NCBI GenBank assembly: GCA_021775805.1
Contig: JAJFHD010000017.1
Location: 67,142 to 103,867, forward strand
Source: Alphaproteobacteria bacterium
GTDB lineage: Bacteria; Pseudomonadota; Alphaproteobacteria; Rhizobiales; JAJFHC01
DNA: 36,726 nucleotides
Reading direction: 5' to 3'
The translations under genes were made by a program, and so were the position numbers. Under the pieces are notes generated by a model. The model searched no databases and had not been told where the DNA came from. It worked only from the letters and a program-made list of their open reading frames with translations. Shown here piece by piece: positions 7,967-16,399 of the stretch. Position 1 is the first letter of the stretch, and the number at the start of each line of letters is the position of its first letter.

Positions 7967-9724
7967 CTATTTCTTGGAAACCACGCTCTGCGGGTTGAGA
8001 TTACCGATGCGGCCGCTTTCGGTGCCGGCATTTTCGTCGATCACGGCATTGACCAGCGTGGGCTTGCCGGAATCCATGGCTTCGTTCACCGCACGCAAGA
8101 GCTCGTCGGGTGATGTGGCATAGACGCCGACGCCGCCGAACGCTTCCATCATCTTGTCGTAGCGGGCGTCCTTGACGAAAACCGTCGTCGCCATATCGGC
8201 ACCGCCGGACGGGTTGACGTCAGTACCGCGATAGATGCCGTTGTTATTGAAGACAACCACGCAGATCGGCAGGTTGTACCGGCAGATCGTCTCGATCTCC
8301 ATGCCCGAGAACCCGAAGGCGCTATCGCCCTCAATCGCCAGTACCGGTTTGCCGGTTTCCACAGCCGCTGCAATTGCCGATCCCATGCCGATGCCCATGA
8401 CACCCCAGGTACCGACATCAAGGCGTTTGCGTGGCTCAAACATGTCGATGATGCTGCGGGCGAAATCAAGCGTGTTGGCGCCTTCGTTGACGAGCATGGC
8501 ATCGGGGCGCTGCCTGACGATGGTGCGCAAGGCTCCGAGGGCGCCATGGTAGTCCATTGGATTGTTGTTGTTCTGCAGCTTGGGCGCCATCCGGGCAACA
8601 TTGGTCTCGACCTTGGTCCGGATTGCGCCGGTCCACTCCGCAGGTGGTGCCGACCAGTCGCTGCCCATGGCGTCAAGCAGGGCTGTGACGCAGGAACCGA
8701 TATCGCCGACAAGCGGTGCCGCGATTTCCACGTTGGAATCCATTTCCCTGGGCTCGATGTCGATCTGGACAAACTTCTTGGATCCGGGCGCGCCCCAGCT
8801 CTTGCCCTTGCCGTGCGACAAAAGCCAGTTGAGCCGGGCACCAATCATCAAAACCACATCGGCTTCCTTTAGCGCCAGGGAGCGTGCGGCACCGGCCGAC
8901 TGCGGGTGCGTATCGGGCAGCAACCCCTTGGCCATGCTCATGGGCAGGTAGGGTATGCCGCTGTTTTCGACCAGGGTACGAATCTCGTCATCGGCCTGGG
9001 CATAGGCCGCGCCCTTTCCGAGGATGATCAGCGGCCGCTTGGCGCCTTTCAAAACATCCAGGGCACGGTTGACGGCGTCGGGTGCCGGGATCTGCTGGGG
9101 CGCTGCATCGATCACCTTGACCAGGGACTGAGCACCGGCGTCGGCACCCATGGTCTGGCCAAAAAGCTTTGCGGGCAGATCAAGATAGACACCGCCGGGA
9201 CGGCCGGACACGGCAGCGCGGATCGCGCGGGCAATACCGATACCAATGTCTTCGGCATGCAGGATGCGGAAGGCGGCCTTGCACAAGGGCTTGGCGATGG
9301 CCAACTGGTCCATCTCTTCGTAATCGCCCTGCTGCAGGTCCACGATCTCGCGTTCCGACGAACCGCTGATCAGGATCATCGGGAAACAGTTTGTGGTGGC
9401 ATTGGCCAGGGCTGTCAGTCCGTTCAGAAATCCGGGGGCGGAGACGGTCAGGCAGATGCCGGGCTTCTTCGTCAGGTAGCCGGCGATCGAGGCGGCATAG
9501 CCTGCGTGCTGTTCGTGGCGGAACGAAATGACGCGCATGCCTTCGGCCTGGGCCATGCGACCGAAATCCGTGATCGGAATGCCGGGCACACCGTAGATCG
9601 TGTTGAGGTCGTTGAGCTTGAGGGCATCGATGATCAGATGAAAGCCATCGGTCAGGGCCTCAGGAGCCGGTTCCGTGTCGCCTTCTGGTATTTCTTCTAG
9701 TGCCTGTGTTGCGGTTTCGGACAT
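7967..9724 (-). CDS. oxc: Oxalyl-CoA decarboxylase (thiamine diphosphate-dependent)
   Basis: This 585-residue ThDP enzyme has the three-domain layout of the pyruvate oxidase/decarboxylase family. Catalytic Glu71 lies in RHEQHAGY. The family-specific segment [21 protein letters not shown] is present, with Tyr135. The ThDP/Mg motif begins [13 protein letters not shown] (466 on). Tyr498 (NNGIYRG) and Ser570 in the C-terminal lid [11 protein letters not shown] correspond to known Oxc active-site residues. It decarboxylates oxalyl-CoA to formyl-CoA and CO2 in the cytoplasm. An ADP-binding middle domain is typical of this enzyme. It follows the GntR regulator and precedes frc. A GGGAGAGAAG stretch lies before ATG 9724. 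Confidence 0.97.
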   Translation of the reverse strand: MSETATQALEEIPEGDTEPAPEALTDGFHLIIDALKLNDLNTIYGVPGIPITDFGRMAQAEGMRVISFRHEQHAGYAASIAGYLTKKPGICLTVSAPGFLNGLTALANATTNCFPMILISGSSEREIVDLQQGDYEEMDQLAIAKPLCKAAFRILHAEDIGIGIARAIRAAVSGRPGGVYLDLPAKLFGQTMGADAGAQSLVKVIDAAPQQIPAPDAVNRALDVLKGAKRPLIILGKGAAYAQADDEIRTLVENSGIPYLPMSMAKGLLPDTHPQSAGAARSLALKEADVVLMIGARLNWLLSHGKGKSWGAPGSKKFVQIDIEPREMDSNVEIAAPLVGDIGSCVTALLDAMGSDWSAPPAEWTGAIRTKVETNVARMAPKLQNNNNPMDYHGALGALRTIVRQRPDAMLVNEGANTLDFARSIIDMFEPRKRLDVGTWGVMGIGMGSAIAAAVETGKPVLAIEGDSAFGFSGMEIETICRYNLPICVVVFNNNGIYRGTDVNPSGGADMATTVFVKDARYDKMMEAFGGVGVYATSPDELLRAVNEAMDSGKPTLVNAVIDENAGTESGRIGNLNPQSVVSKK

Positions 9725-9768
9725 GGACAGCTTCTCTCCCGGTCAAAATGTCTGTCGTTGTTAACTGG

Positions 9769-10455
9769 TCAATCAAGGTCCACGTGTTTTTCCACATGGG
9801 CTTTCAACTTGAGTGTGTGTTCACGGACAAGGTGTTCGGCACGTTCGGTATCTCTTGCCTCGATAGCCTCGACGATATTCAGGTGATCGATCACCGACTT
9901 GTCGGCGCGGTCCTTTTCGAAAATGGTCCGTGCCCTGATTGCGCGGACGTGCATGAAGAGTCCGTTCGCCGTAGTCTCCAGGAGTTTGCAGTGGCTCAAC
10001 CGCAGAATGGTCTGGTGGAAGGCGATGTTCGCGTCGGAATACTCATCCATATGCTCGCGCACTTCATTGTCGGCAAACGACGGCAACATGCGCCGCAACT
10101 CCCCGATTTCGGCGTCGGTGCCATTGAGCGTGATCAAGCGCGCCGCCATGCTCTCCAAGGCAGCCCAAACAGTGATCATTTCGAGAATTTCGGTTTTCGA
10201 CTTGCGGACGATGAATATGCCGCGACGGGGAACGACCCGCACCAAGCCTTCCTGTTCCAACCGGACAAGGGCTTCGCGAAGCGGTGTCCTGCTTATGCCG
10301 AACTGTTCAGACAGGTTGCGCTCGTCGAGGCGAAGTTCGGCGTCCGAATCATAGATATTCATGCTCGTGATGGCCGACTTCAGGGAGTCGTAGATCTTGT
10401 CCTTCAGGCTCAGGCTCTGCTCGATGGGAGATATGTTAAGCGCCAGATCAGACAT
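9769..10455 (-). CDS. GntR-family (FCD/FadR-type) transcriptional regulator of the oxalate locus
   Basis: This 228-residue protein has an N-terminal winged helix-turn-helix (about 15-85), with LSEQFGISRTPLREALVRLE and the wing VVPRRGIFIV. It is followed by an all-helical FCD effector domain containing histidines in AFHQTILRLSH and REHTLKLKAHVEKH. FCD regulators usually sense small carboxylates or CoA-pathway intermediates, often through a bound metal. ATG 10455 overlaps the end of tctA by 8 bases and has GAGG six bases upstream, so it is translated within the operon. The obvious targets are the two TGGTATACCA palindromes in the divergent region 13628-13955. The inducer may be oxalate or oxalyl-CoA, by inference. 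Confidence 0.92.
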   Translation of the reverse strand: MSDLALNISPIEQSLSLKDKIYDSLKSAITSMNIYDSDAELRLDERNLSEQFGISRTPLREALVRLEQEGLVRVVPRRGIFIVRKSKTEILEMITVWAALESMAARLITLNGTDAEIGELRRMLPSFADNEVREHMDEYSDANIAFHQTILRLSHCKLLETTANGLFMHVRAIRARTIFEKDRADKSVIDHLNIVEAIEARDTERAEHLVREHTLKLKAHVEKHVDLD

Positions 10456-11983
10456 CTTGAGCCTCTGGGGTCTTGCGTTTCATCCGGTCATAAATGACTT
10501 TGAAAAGCGGCAGGAACAACAGAATCAGGGCCGCAACCATGATCGGGCCGGAATATATCCTGTTGAAGAAGATTGCAAACGAGCCGTCACCGATCAGCAG
10601 GGACTGGCGCAGGGCGGGCTCAGCCAGAGGACCGAGTACAATCGCCAGTACGGCGGGGGCCAGCGGATAGTCAAGCTTGCGCATCAGGTAGCCGACAATG
10701 CCGAAGACGATCATCAGCCAGACGTCATGCATATCCTGGGTCGGCACATAACCGCCGATCAGACACAAGACAAAGATAACCGGTGCCAGGATTGAGAATG
10801 GCAGTTTCAGCACTGCTATGAAGGCCGGGATGAAGGCAATGTTGATGATCAGGGCGAACAGGTTGGCGGCGTATAGGGACGCAATCAGACCCCAGACAAA
10901 ATCCTTCTGGTCTATGAACAGACGGGGCCCTGGCTCCAGGCCCCAGAGCACCATGCCGCCGAGCAGAATGGCTGTGGTCGGCGAGCCGGGAATGCCCAGC
11001 GTCAGCATGGGAAGCATCGACCCTGTCGATGCGGCGTTATTGGCGGCCTCCGGTGCGACAACCCCTTCTACAGCACCTTTGCCGAATTCATCCGGGTCTT
11101 TCGAGATCTGCTTGGCGAAGCCGTACGCCATAAGCGATCCGGGTGTTGCACCGGCGGCCGGCAGGATGCCGACGAAATACCCGAGCACGGATCCCATCAC
11201 CATGGTCTTCCAGGTTCCCAGCAACTGAACCAGGTTGTCCTTGATGCGTTTGACCGTGATGGTTGCCTCGGAGAGCATGGACTTGCCGCCGACCCTGGCG
11301 TTCTCCTCGATCGTCCAGAGCATTTCACCGATGCCATAGATCCCGATCGCCAGCACCAGGAAGTTGATACCATGCATGAATCCGGTGACGCCGCCGAAGA
11401 TCAAGCGAGGTTCGCCGCTCATGATGTCGAGGCCGACGGCCGAAAGGACAAGACCAATGCAAATGGAGAACAGCGTCTTCCACAGGTCGTCCCCGCCCAG
11501 GCCTATGAATGTGGCGAAAGCGAGCAACATCAGGGCAAACTCTTCCGGCGCTCCAAAAAACAGGGCCACATGGGCCAGTGGCGGTGCAAAGAACGTAAAC
11601 AGCAGGACGGAAATCGTGCCGCCAACGAACGATGCTACCGCAGCCGCGGTAAGCGCCTTGTCGGCAAAACCCTTCTTGGCCAACGGCCTGCCGTCAAACG
11701 TCGTCGCCACGGCCGTCGAGGCACCCGGGATGCCGAGCATGATGGAGGAAATAGCGCCGCCGTACATTGCGCCGTAGTAGATGGCGGCGAGAAAGATGAC
11801 CGCGCCGGTTGGCGGAACAAGATAAGTGAGCGGCAGGAGAATGGCCACGCCATTGACGGAGCCCAGTCCGGGCATCGCGCCGATAAACAATCCGACGGTA
11901 CAGCCGATCACGATCAAACCGAGATTTTGCGGCTGCAACGCGACGGCGAATCCATCGAACAACAACCCTACGATTTCACCCAT
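10448..11983 (-). CDS. tctA: Tripartite tricarboxylate transporter, large membrane subunit (TctA)
   Basis: This 511-residue, roughly 11-12 helix protein carries family hallmarks: GAMPGLGSVNGVAILLP near residues 33-50, GAMYGGAISSIMLGIPG around 75-90, and the repeat half GILPAAGATPGS with TLGIPGSPTTAILLGG later on. It forms the transport channel together with TctB and receives substrate from the periplasmic TctC. AGGGG precedes ATG 11983. Its stop lies inside the start of the GntR gene. In this operon the likely cargo is oxalate, which is an inference because characterised members move citrate, tartrate, phthalate and similar acids. Confidence 0.95.
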   Translation of the reverse strand: MGEIVGLLFDGFAVALQPQNLGLIVIGCTVGLFIGAMPGLGSVNGVAILLPLTYLVPPTGAVIFLAAIYYGAMYGGAISSIMLGIPGASTAVATTFDGRPLAKKGFADKALTAAAVASFVGGTISVLLFTFFAPPLAHVALFFGAPEEFALMLLAFATFIGLGGDDLWKTLFSICIGLVLSAVGLDIMSGEPRLIFGGVTGFMHGINFLVLAIGIYGIGEMLWTIEENARVGGKSMLSEATITVKRIKDNLVQLLGTWKTMVMGSVLGYFVGILPAAGATPGSLMAYGFAKQISKDPDEFGKGAVEGVVAPEAANNAASTGSMLPMLTLGIPGSPTTAILLGGMVLWGLEPGPRLFIDQKDFVWGLIASLYAANLFALIINIAFIPAFIAVLKLPFSILAPVIFVLCLIGGYVPTQDMHDVWLMIVFGIVGYLMRKLDYPLAPAVLAIVLGPLAEPALRQSLLIGDGSFAIFFNRIYSGPIMVAALILLFLPLFKVIYDRMKRKTPEAQDV

Positions 11984-12081
11984 TGTCCCCTCTCAAACAA
12001 TCTTCAAGTGAAACGGCTCCGCCATTCTTACAGTGGCCAGGAGCGTCGTTTCAGGCCATCGGCTTTCGCGCGACGGCCGGC

Positions 12082-12585
12082 CTAGTAGAAAAACTCGTAA
12101 AGCGGATAGAACAGCGGTTCCGTGTAGCCCTTAGGCAAGGTGACCTTGATCAAAATTTCAAAAAACAAAAACAAAAACACGGGCGATCCAAGTGCGAAGA
12201 CAAGGGTCTTCAGCCAAGTATGCTTGCCCATGAACCGCATGTAAAAAATGAAGAAAAGAGGCACCGCACCGTAGACGCCGATTACGCTGAAAAGAGCGAC
12301 GGTTATGATCAGTGCTGCCGCCACTGCGCCGACGTCCGGGAATACGCCCTTTTGAAAATAGGCTTCCAGAGACCGTGACGGCGGACTTTTGCGCTTGAAC
12401 CAGTTGAAGATAATACCTAGACACGAGATCAGCATGATCGCGGCCAGCCAGAAGGGCCAGAATCCGCCGCCTGGTCCCTCCTCAGGGATCCACCCGATCG
12501 TGAGCTCAGTGCTCTTCCACATGAGATAGCCGGAGAAGACCATCATGATCAACGCCATGCATAGCTCTGCTGCACGTGTTGTCAT
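12082..12585 (-). CDS. tctB: Tripartite tricarboxylate transporter, small membrane subunit (TctB)
   Basis: This 167-residue protein has four predicted membrane helices. The PEEGPGGGFWPFWLA segment near residue 35 is typical of TctB proteins. The C-terminal LLIKVTLPKG-like motif (here ILIKVTLPKG) is the most conserved part of the family. GGGGAGG lies seven bases before ATG 12585. It sits between tctC and tctA in the standard order for these three-component secondary transporters. The C-terminal tail is rich in aromatic residues (YPLYEFFY). Confidence 0.92.
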   Translation of the reverse strand: MTTRAAELCMALIMMVFSGYLMWKSTELTIGWIPEEGPGGGFWPFWLAAIMLISCLGIIFNWFKRKSPPSRSLEAYFQKGVFPDVGAVAAALIITVALFSVIGVYGAVPLFFIFYMRFMGKHTWLKTLVFALGSPVFLFLFFEILIKVTLPKGYTEPLFYPLYEFFY

Positions 12586-12637
12586 GACAAGTCCTCCCCG
12601 GCCACAATTCTTGCGTTAACTCAAGCAGATCAAACGT

Positions 12638-13624
12638 TTATTCGATCGCGCCCATCTTCTTGAGCATGGTCTTGTGAATGTCGCGTTCACGCTTCCAGTA
12701 GTCCATCAGAGCCTGACCGGAGATCGGGTCGCCCTGAAGTGCGCGCTTGTTGCGGTACTCCTGCCACTCGGCCGAATCAAACACCTTCTTGAACAGGTCG
12801 TGATAGTAGGCCTGAACGTCGGCGCTCATGCCGGGAGAGCCAACCACTGTCCGCTGCATGAAGTAGACCATGTCCTGGCCAAGTTCCTTGAACGTCGGCG
12901 CATCCTTGAAGAGGCTCAGGCGTTCTGGCGTGAAGCAGGCGAGAGGTTTGGTGTTGCCTGCCTGGAAGAAACCAAGCTGTTCGGACGGGTTGTTGACGGT
13001 GGAATCGGCGTTCTTGCCGGCCAGTTCCTTGGCAACCTTGCCACCGCCCTTGTACGGCACGTATTTCATTTCCAGACCGTAGGTCGTGTTCAGGAAGTCG
13101 GTCAGGAGATTGTCTTCAGACGCCTTGCCGGTACCGGCCATGATCCAGCCCTTGCCCTTGGCTTTGGCCGCCTTGACGAAGTCATCAACGTTGTTGATGT
13201 CCTTCATGTCGGAATTGACCCAAAGACAGAACGTGTCTTCGGCCATGCGCATGATCGGTGTAAACTTTTCAATGTCCACGCCGAGGCTCGGCTGACGCAT
13301 TGGTGTTGTGTAGAAGCTGTTCAGGGTGAACATGATCGTGTGATCGTCGCCCTTGTCCTTCAGGTGGACCAGAGCAACCGCACCGGATCCGCCCGGCTTG
13401 TTGATCGGGTTGACCGGAACAGGGGCCAGTTTGTGCTTGGCAATGATGGCCTGCATGGCGCGCACGGCCTTGTCGGCACCGCCGCCCTTGCCGGCCATGA
13501 CAACAAAGTCGATCGGCTTCTTTGGTTTCCATTCAGCAAGGGCTGACTGAGGGGCCGCCAGGGCTGCGAGCCCCATACCGGCGGCAACGCCCATGCTCAT
13601 TACGATACGTTTTGATAGTTTCAT
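12638..13624 (-). CDS. tctC: Tripartite tricarboxylate transporter, periplasmic substrate-binding protein (TctC)
   Basis: This 328-residue protein begins with a signal peptide, MKLSKRIVMSMGVAAGMG..., with probable cleavage after ALA near residue 31. The mature part shows TctC/Bug-family features: INKPGGSGAVALVHLK, the YVPYKGGGKVAKELAGKN segment and the C-terminal YYHDLFKKVFDSAEWQEY. It would capture a small carboxylate in the periplasm and deliver it to TctAB. ATG 13624 is chosen because GGAGG lies six bases upstream; an adjacent ATG at 13627 is only three bases from it, and longer in-frame extensions run through the operator region. It is the first gene of the minus-strand operon. Confidence 0.93.
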   Translation of the reverse strand: MKLSKRIVMSMGVAAGMGLAALAAPQSALAEWKPKKPIDFVVMAGKGGGADKAVRAMQAIIAKHKLAPVPVNPINKPGGSGAVALVHLKDKGDDHTIMFTLNSFYTTPMRQPSLGVDIEKFTPIMRMAEDTFCLWVNSDMKDINNVDDFVKAAKAKGKGWIMAGTGKASEDNLLTDFLNTTYGLEMKYVPYKGGGKVAKELAGKNADSTVNNPSEQLGFFQAGNTKPLACFTPERLSLFKDAPTFKELGQDMVYFMQRTVVGSPGMSADVQAYYHDLFKKVFDSAEWQEYRNKRALQGDPISGQALMDYWKRERDIHKTMLKKMGAIE

Positions 13625-13711
13625 CATATTCCTCCCAAGAATTGAGTGCGGGTGCACTCCGACACCAAGTGCCCAGGTTATGTCAAAGGGCCGACCGCGA
13701 GGCCAAAATCG

Positions 13712-13735
13712 TGGTATCTGGTCTATGGTATACCA
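13712..13735. promoter_or_regulatory. Operator 1: TGGTATACCA palindrome with half-site
   Basis: The perfect 10-bp palindrome TGGTATACCA occupies 13726-13735. A degenerate copy, TGGTATCTGG, starts at 13712, 14 bases upstream. The symmetry and size fit GntR/FCD operators, and the only such regulator visible is the one at 9769-10455. Lying nearer the tctC side, it may control the leftward operon. Confidence 0.65.
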
Positions 13736-13870
13736 AAAAGATGTCACGGCGCAATGCCGCAGTTCGTGTCGACCGCAATGTGGGTATCCGCCACACAAAT
13801 TTGTTCTTAATGGGGAGCAATTGTGTCGGCATGCTCAACGGGCCTTAGGTCATCGACAATTTCAAGATCA

Positions 13871-13887
13871 TGGTATATGGTATACCA
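13871..13887. promoter_or_regulatory. Operator 2: TGGTATACCA palindrome with overlapping half-site
   Basis: A second perfect TGGTATACCA lies at 13878-13887. It is preceded by an overlapping TGGTATATGG beginning at 13871, a 7-base offset. It is about 70 bases before the ligase start, so it may control the rightward genes. The two palindromes are 152 bases apart, compatible with co-operative binding or looping. Confidence 0.65.
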
Positions 13888-13955
13888 GTTGATCTCGTCA
13901 ACGATTTAATGCAGGCTGACCCGATGTTTGCTCCCGACCGGAATGGAGGCCGTCA

Positions 13956-15131
13956 ATGAACGTACATGAATATCAGGCCAAGGCGATATTGTCGCGCTAC
14001 GGCGTACCCGTGCCTGAAGGCTCGGTTGCCCACACGGCGGAAGCTGCAAAGACCATCGCCCAGGACCTGACCGGCTCACGGGTCGCCGTGAAGGCCCAGG
14101 TCCACGCCGGCGCGCGCGGCAAGGCCGGCGGCGTGAAACTGGTCCTGTCGGCAGAGGAAGCGGGAACGGCCGCAGAAAAGATTCTGGGCAACAAAATCGT
14201 CACCGATCAAACCGGTGGTGATGGCAAAGCGGTTCGAACGGTTCTGGTTGAAGCCGCAGCCGACGTGCTGGAAGAGCTGTTCGTCGCAGCCCTTGTCGAT
14301 CCATCGAACGGCATGATCGCCCTGATGGCCGCCCGCGAAGGCGGCGAAGACATTGAGGAGCGGGCCGCCAAGGACAAAAACCTGCTCAAGCGGATTTATG
14401 TGTCCCCGGATACCGACCCCAGTTTCTCTCAGTACCTGCAACTGGCGCATGACCTGGGATTTGAGGACCCGTTGTCGGGAAGGCTGGCCAAAATATTCAA
14501 CGCCCTGCCCCGCGCCCTGGCCGAGCACGATGCAAGCCTGATCGAGATCAACCCCCTGGCTCTGACCGTGGACAATTTCTTCATGGCCCTCGATGCCAAG
14601 ATGGTGCTCGATGACAACGCCCTGTACCGGCATCCGGAACTGGAGTCCCTGCGCGACACGGACGATGACGACCCGGTGGAACGGGCCGCCCAGAGCCAGG
14701 AGATCAACTATGTGGGCATGGATGGCGATATCGGAGTTATCGTCAATGGCGCCGGACTGGCGCTGGCCACGCTGGACATGCTTAGAGACGCGGGCGGCGA
14801 CCCAGCAAACTTCATGGATATTCGCACCACCGCGCTGAGCATGAACATTGCGAAAGGCGTCGACCTGCTTTTATCAAACGACCGCGTAAAAGTGCTGCTG
14901 GTCAACATGCATGGCGGCGGCATGCAACGCTGCGATACGATCGTCGAAGGCATCGGCATGTCGATGACCCGGGCCAAGCGAAAGATTCCGATCGTCATGC
15001 GTGCTGCCGGCAACAATGCGGAGTTTGCCAAGCAGAGGCTGAAGAATTTTGGGGTCCCCTTCACCAATGCCACCGATATGGCAGATGCGGTCAACAACGC
15101 GGTATCCATCGCCAAAGGGGGGCAAGCCTAA
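13956..15131 (+). CDS. Succinyl-CoA-synthetase-like acid-CoA ligase, beta (ATP-grasp) subunit; candidate oxalate-CoA ligase
   Basis: This 391-residue protein aligns end to end with SucC/MtkA. The ATP-grasp part has MNVHEYQAKAIL, VKAQVHAGARGKAGGVK (45-61) and the metal region LIEINPLALT (195-204) with ALDAKM. The C-terminal ligase domain keeps VNGAG (263-267) but departs from the family twice. The normally invariant GGGA after PANFLD is RTTA (290-293), and the NIFGGIVRCD loop has become NMHGGGMQRCD (317-327), one residue longer. These loops lie near the acid-binding and phosphohistidine site, so the substrate is probably not succinate. It overlaps the alpha subunit by one base and is divergent from the oxalate operon. 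Malate-CoA ligase is the main alternative. Confidence 0.87.
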   Translation: MNVHEYQAKAILSRYGVPVPEGSVAHTAEAAKTIAQDLTGSRVAVKAQVHAGARGKAGGVKLVLSAEEAGTAAEKILGNKIVTDQTGGDGKAVRTVLVEAAADVLEELFVAALVDPSNGMIALMAAREGGEDIEERAAKDKNLLKRIYVSPDTDPSFSQYLQLAHDLGFEDPLSGRLAKIFNALPRALAEHDASLIEINPLALTVDNFFMALDAKMVLDDNALYRHPELESLRDTDDDDPVERAAQSQEINYVGMDGDIGVIVNGAGLALATLDMLRDAGGDPANFMDIRTTALSMNIAKGVDLLLSNDRVKVLLVNMHGGGMQRCDTIVEGIGMSMTRAKRKIPIVMRAAGNNAEFAKQRLKNFGVPFTNATDMADAVNNAVSIAKGGQA

Positions 15132-16006
15132 TGGCGATATTGGTTGGCGAACAAACGCGCGTTATCTGCCAGGGGATGACCGGCTGGGCAGGCACCCACC
15201 ACACCGACAAGATGATTGCCTATGGCACCACCGTGGTCGGTGGTGTCACGCCAGGCAAGGGCGGCAAGCGTCACCTCGAATTGCCCGTATTCAACACAGT
15301 AACGGAAGCCAAGGTCCAGACCGGGGCCAATGCGAGCATCGTATTCGTGCCGGCGCAGAATGCGTCCCAGGCGATGATCGAGGCGATCGAAGCCGAGATC
15401 CCGCTTCTGATCTGCGTCACGGAACGGATCCCGGTCCTCGACATGGCCCGGGTCAAGCGGGCCCTTGAGGGTTCAAAAACCACTCTGGTCGGCCCCAACT
15501 CCCATGGACTCCTGGTCCCCGGCGTCTGCAAGATCGGTGTCATGTCGGGTGTTCACGAACGGCCCGGCCGGATCGGCATCGCCTCGCGCTCGGCAACCCT
15601 GACGAGCGAGGTCGCGGTCCAGACAAGCGCCCTGGGCCTGGGGCAATCAACCACCATCAGCGTCGGCGGCGATCCGATCCATGGTCTCGGCCTGGTGGAC
15701 TGCGTGCGTCTGTTTATGGAGGACCCTGAAACCGACGGTGTAGTTGTGATCGGGGAAATCGGCGGTCACGAAGAAGAAGAGGTCGCCCAGTATCTCGCCT
15801 CGGAGAAACCTGGAAAGCCGGTCGCTGCCCTGATCGCGGGCCGACACGCGCCGGCGGAGAAACGCATGGGACATGCGGGCACTATGACGGCGTTCGGACA
15901 ATCAACCGCAACAAGCAAGATCGACGCGCTCAGAGATGCCGGCGTTCACATTGCGCCTTCTGCCGACGTGATTGGCAAGACAATTGCGGACATCCTGCGA
16001 CAATAA
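15131..16006 (+). CDS. Succinyl-CoA-synthetase-like acid-CoA ligase, alpha (CoA-binding) subunit
   Basis: This 291-residue protein is a full-length SucD/MtkB relative. It has the CoA-binding Rossmann domain (VICQGMTGWAGTHHT, VGGVTPGKGGKRHLELPVFNTV), GEIGG (208-212) and the phosphorylated active-site histidine His248 in MGHAG. Two otherwise strongly conserved motifs are changed: GPNCPG is GPNSHG (121-126), and SRSGTLTYE is SRSATLTSE (152-160). The enzyme should form an acyl-phosphate and then an acyl-CoA at the expense of ATP, together with the beta subunit. The start overlaps the beta-subunit stop by one base (TAATG), indicating coupled translation. The combined motif changes in both subunits argue for a different acid substrate, possibly oxalate. 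Confidence 0.87.
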   Translation: MAILVGEQTRVICQGMTGWAGTHHTDKMIAYGTTVVGGVTPGKGGKRHLELPVFNTVTEAKVQTGANASIVFVPAQNASQAMIEAIEAEIPLLICVTERIPVLDMARVKRALEGSKTTLVGPNSHGLLVPGVCKIGVMSGVHERPGRIGIASRSATLTSEVAVQTSALGLGQSTTISVGGDPIHGLGLVDCVRLFMEDPETDGVVVIGEIGGHEEEEVAQYLASEKPGKPVAALIAGRHAPAEKRMGHAGTMTAFGQSTATSKIDALRDAGVHIAPSADVIGKTIADILRQ

Positions 16007-16138
16007 CAGCACACATCAAAGACTGGAAACACAGTCGCATTCATGCACAATTCGGTCGTATGGGGTTTGGTGTAGTTTTCTACACTCTGAATTGCACAAA
16101 CTTCACATTGTGTTATGCCTTGGGGAGTGATTGAGGGA

Positions 16139-16399
16139 ATGGCCGTCGGTGACCGCTTGTCCGAGTTGGAGCTTAGAAACGAAACTACCAGGTTGCTTGC
16201 AAATGCGTTGAACATTTCTTCAGCCGGCACGCTTGTCACCGGAACAGTTGGAACTGTGATTGGCATGATATTGCAGTCAAATCTTACATTTAGCGAAGAA
16301 GTTAACGGGTATCTGGCAATACTTCTTGCTCTATTCGCCGCCATTTCGTTTCAGGCATTGGCCTGGATAACGATTGGCCAAATTCGTGAAAATGAATGA
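16139..16399 (+). CDS. Small membrane protein of unknown function
   Basis: This 86-residue protein (94 if an upstream ATG at 16115 is used) has an amphipathic charged N-terminus, [21 protein letters not shown]. Two hydrophobic helices follow (about 30-50 and 58-78), with a short charged C-terminus. A GGGGAG at 16122-16127 and GAGGG at 16133-16137 favour the later start. Its stop overlaps the next start as ATGA (16396-16399), so translation is probably coupled to the PckA fusion frame. Base composition is visibly AT-richer than its neighbours. I do not recognise a family. Confidence 0.6.
   Translation: MAVGDRLSELELRNETTRLLANALNISSAGTLVTGTVGTVIGMILQSNLTFSEEVNGYLAILLALFAAISFQALAWITIGQIRENE

Larger units (their letters stand above)
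13628..13955. promoter_or_regulatory. Divergent control region of the oxalate locus
   Basis: This 328-base gap separates tctC (leftward) from the acid-CoA ligase genes (rightward) and contains no gene. It holds two exact copies of the palindrome TGGTATACCA, each with a TGGTAT half-site just upstream. Promoters for both directions must lie here, because this is the only long non-coding stretch between the two runs. The rightward start has ATGGAGG as a ribosome binding site. Confidence 0.75.

Noticed and set aside
7927..8031. N-terminal extension of Frc into the end of oxc
   Set aside because: The added residues are not family-like, overlap the Oxc C-terminus, and the ATG at 7926 has a good ribosome binding site.
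13628..13798. N-terminal extension of TctC upstream of its signal peptide
   Set aside because: It would read through the operator and the GGAGG ribosome binding site and hide the signal peptide.
13956..16006. Reading these genes simply as the TCA-cycle sucCD pair
   Set aside because: No sucAB, mdh or other TCA genes adjoin, and several motifs invariant in true SucCD are altered; location and control region tie them to the oxalate genes.
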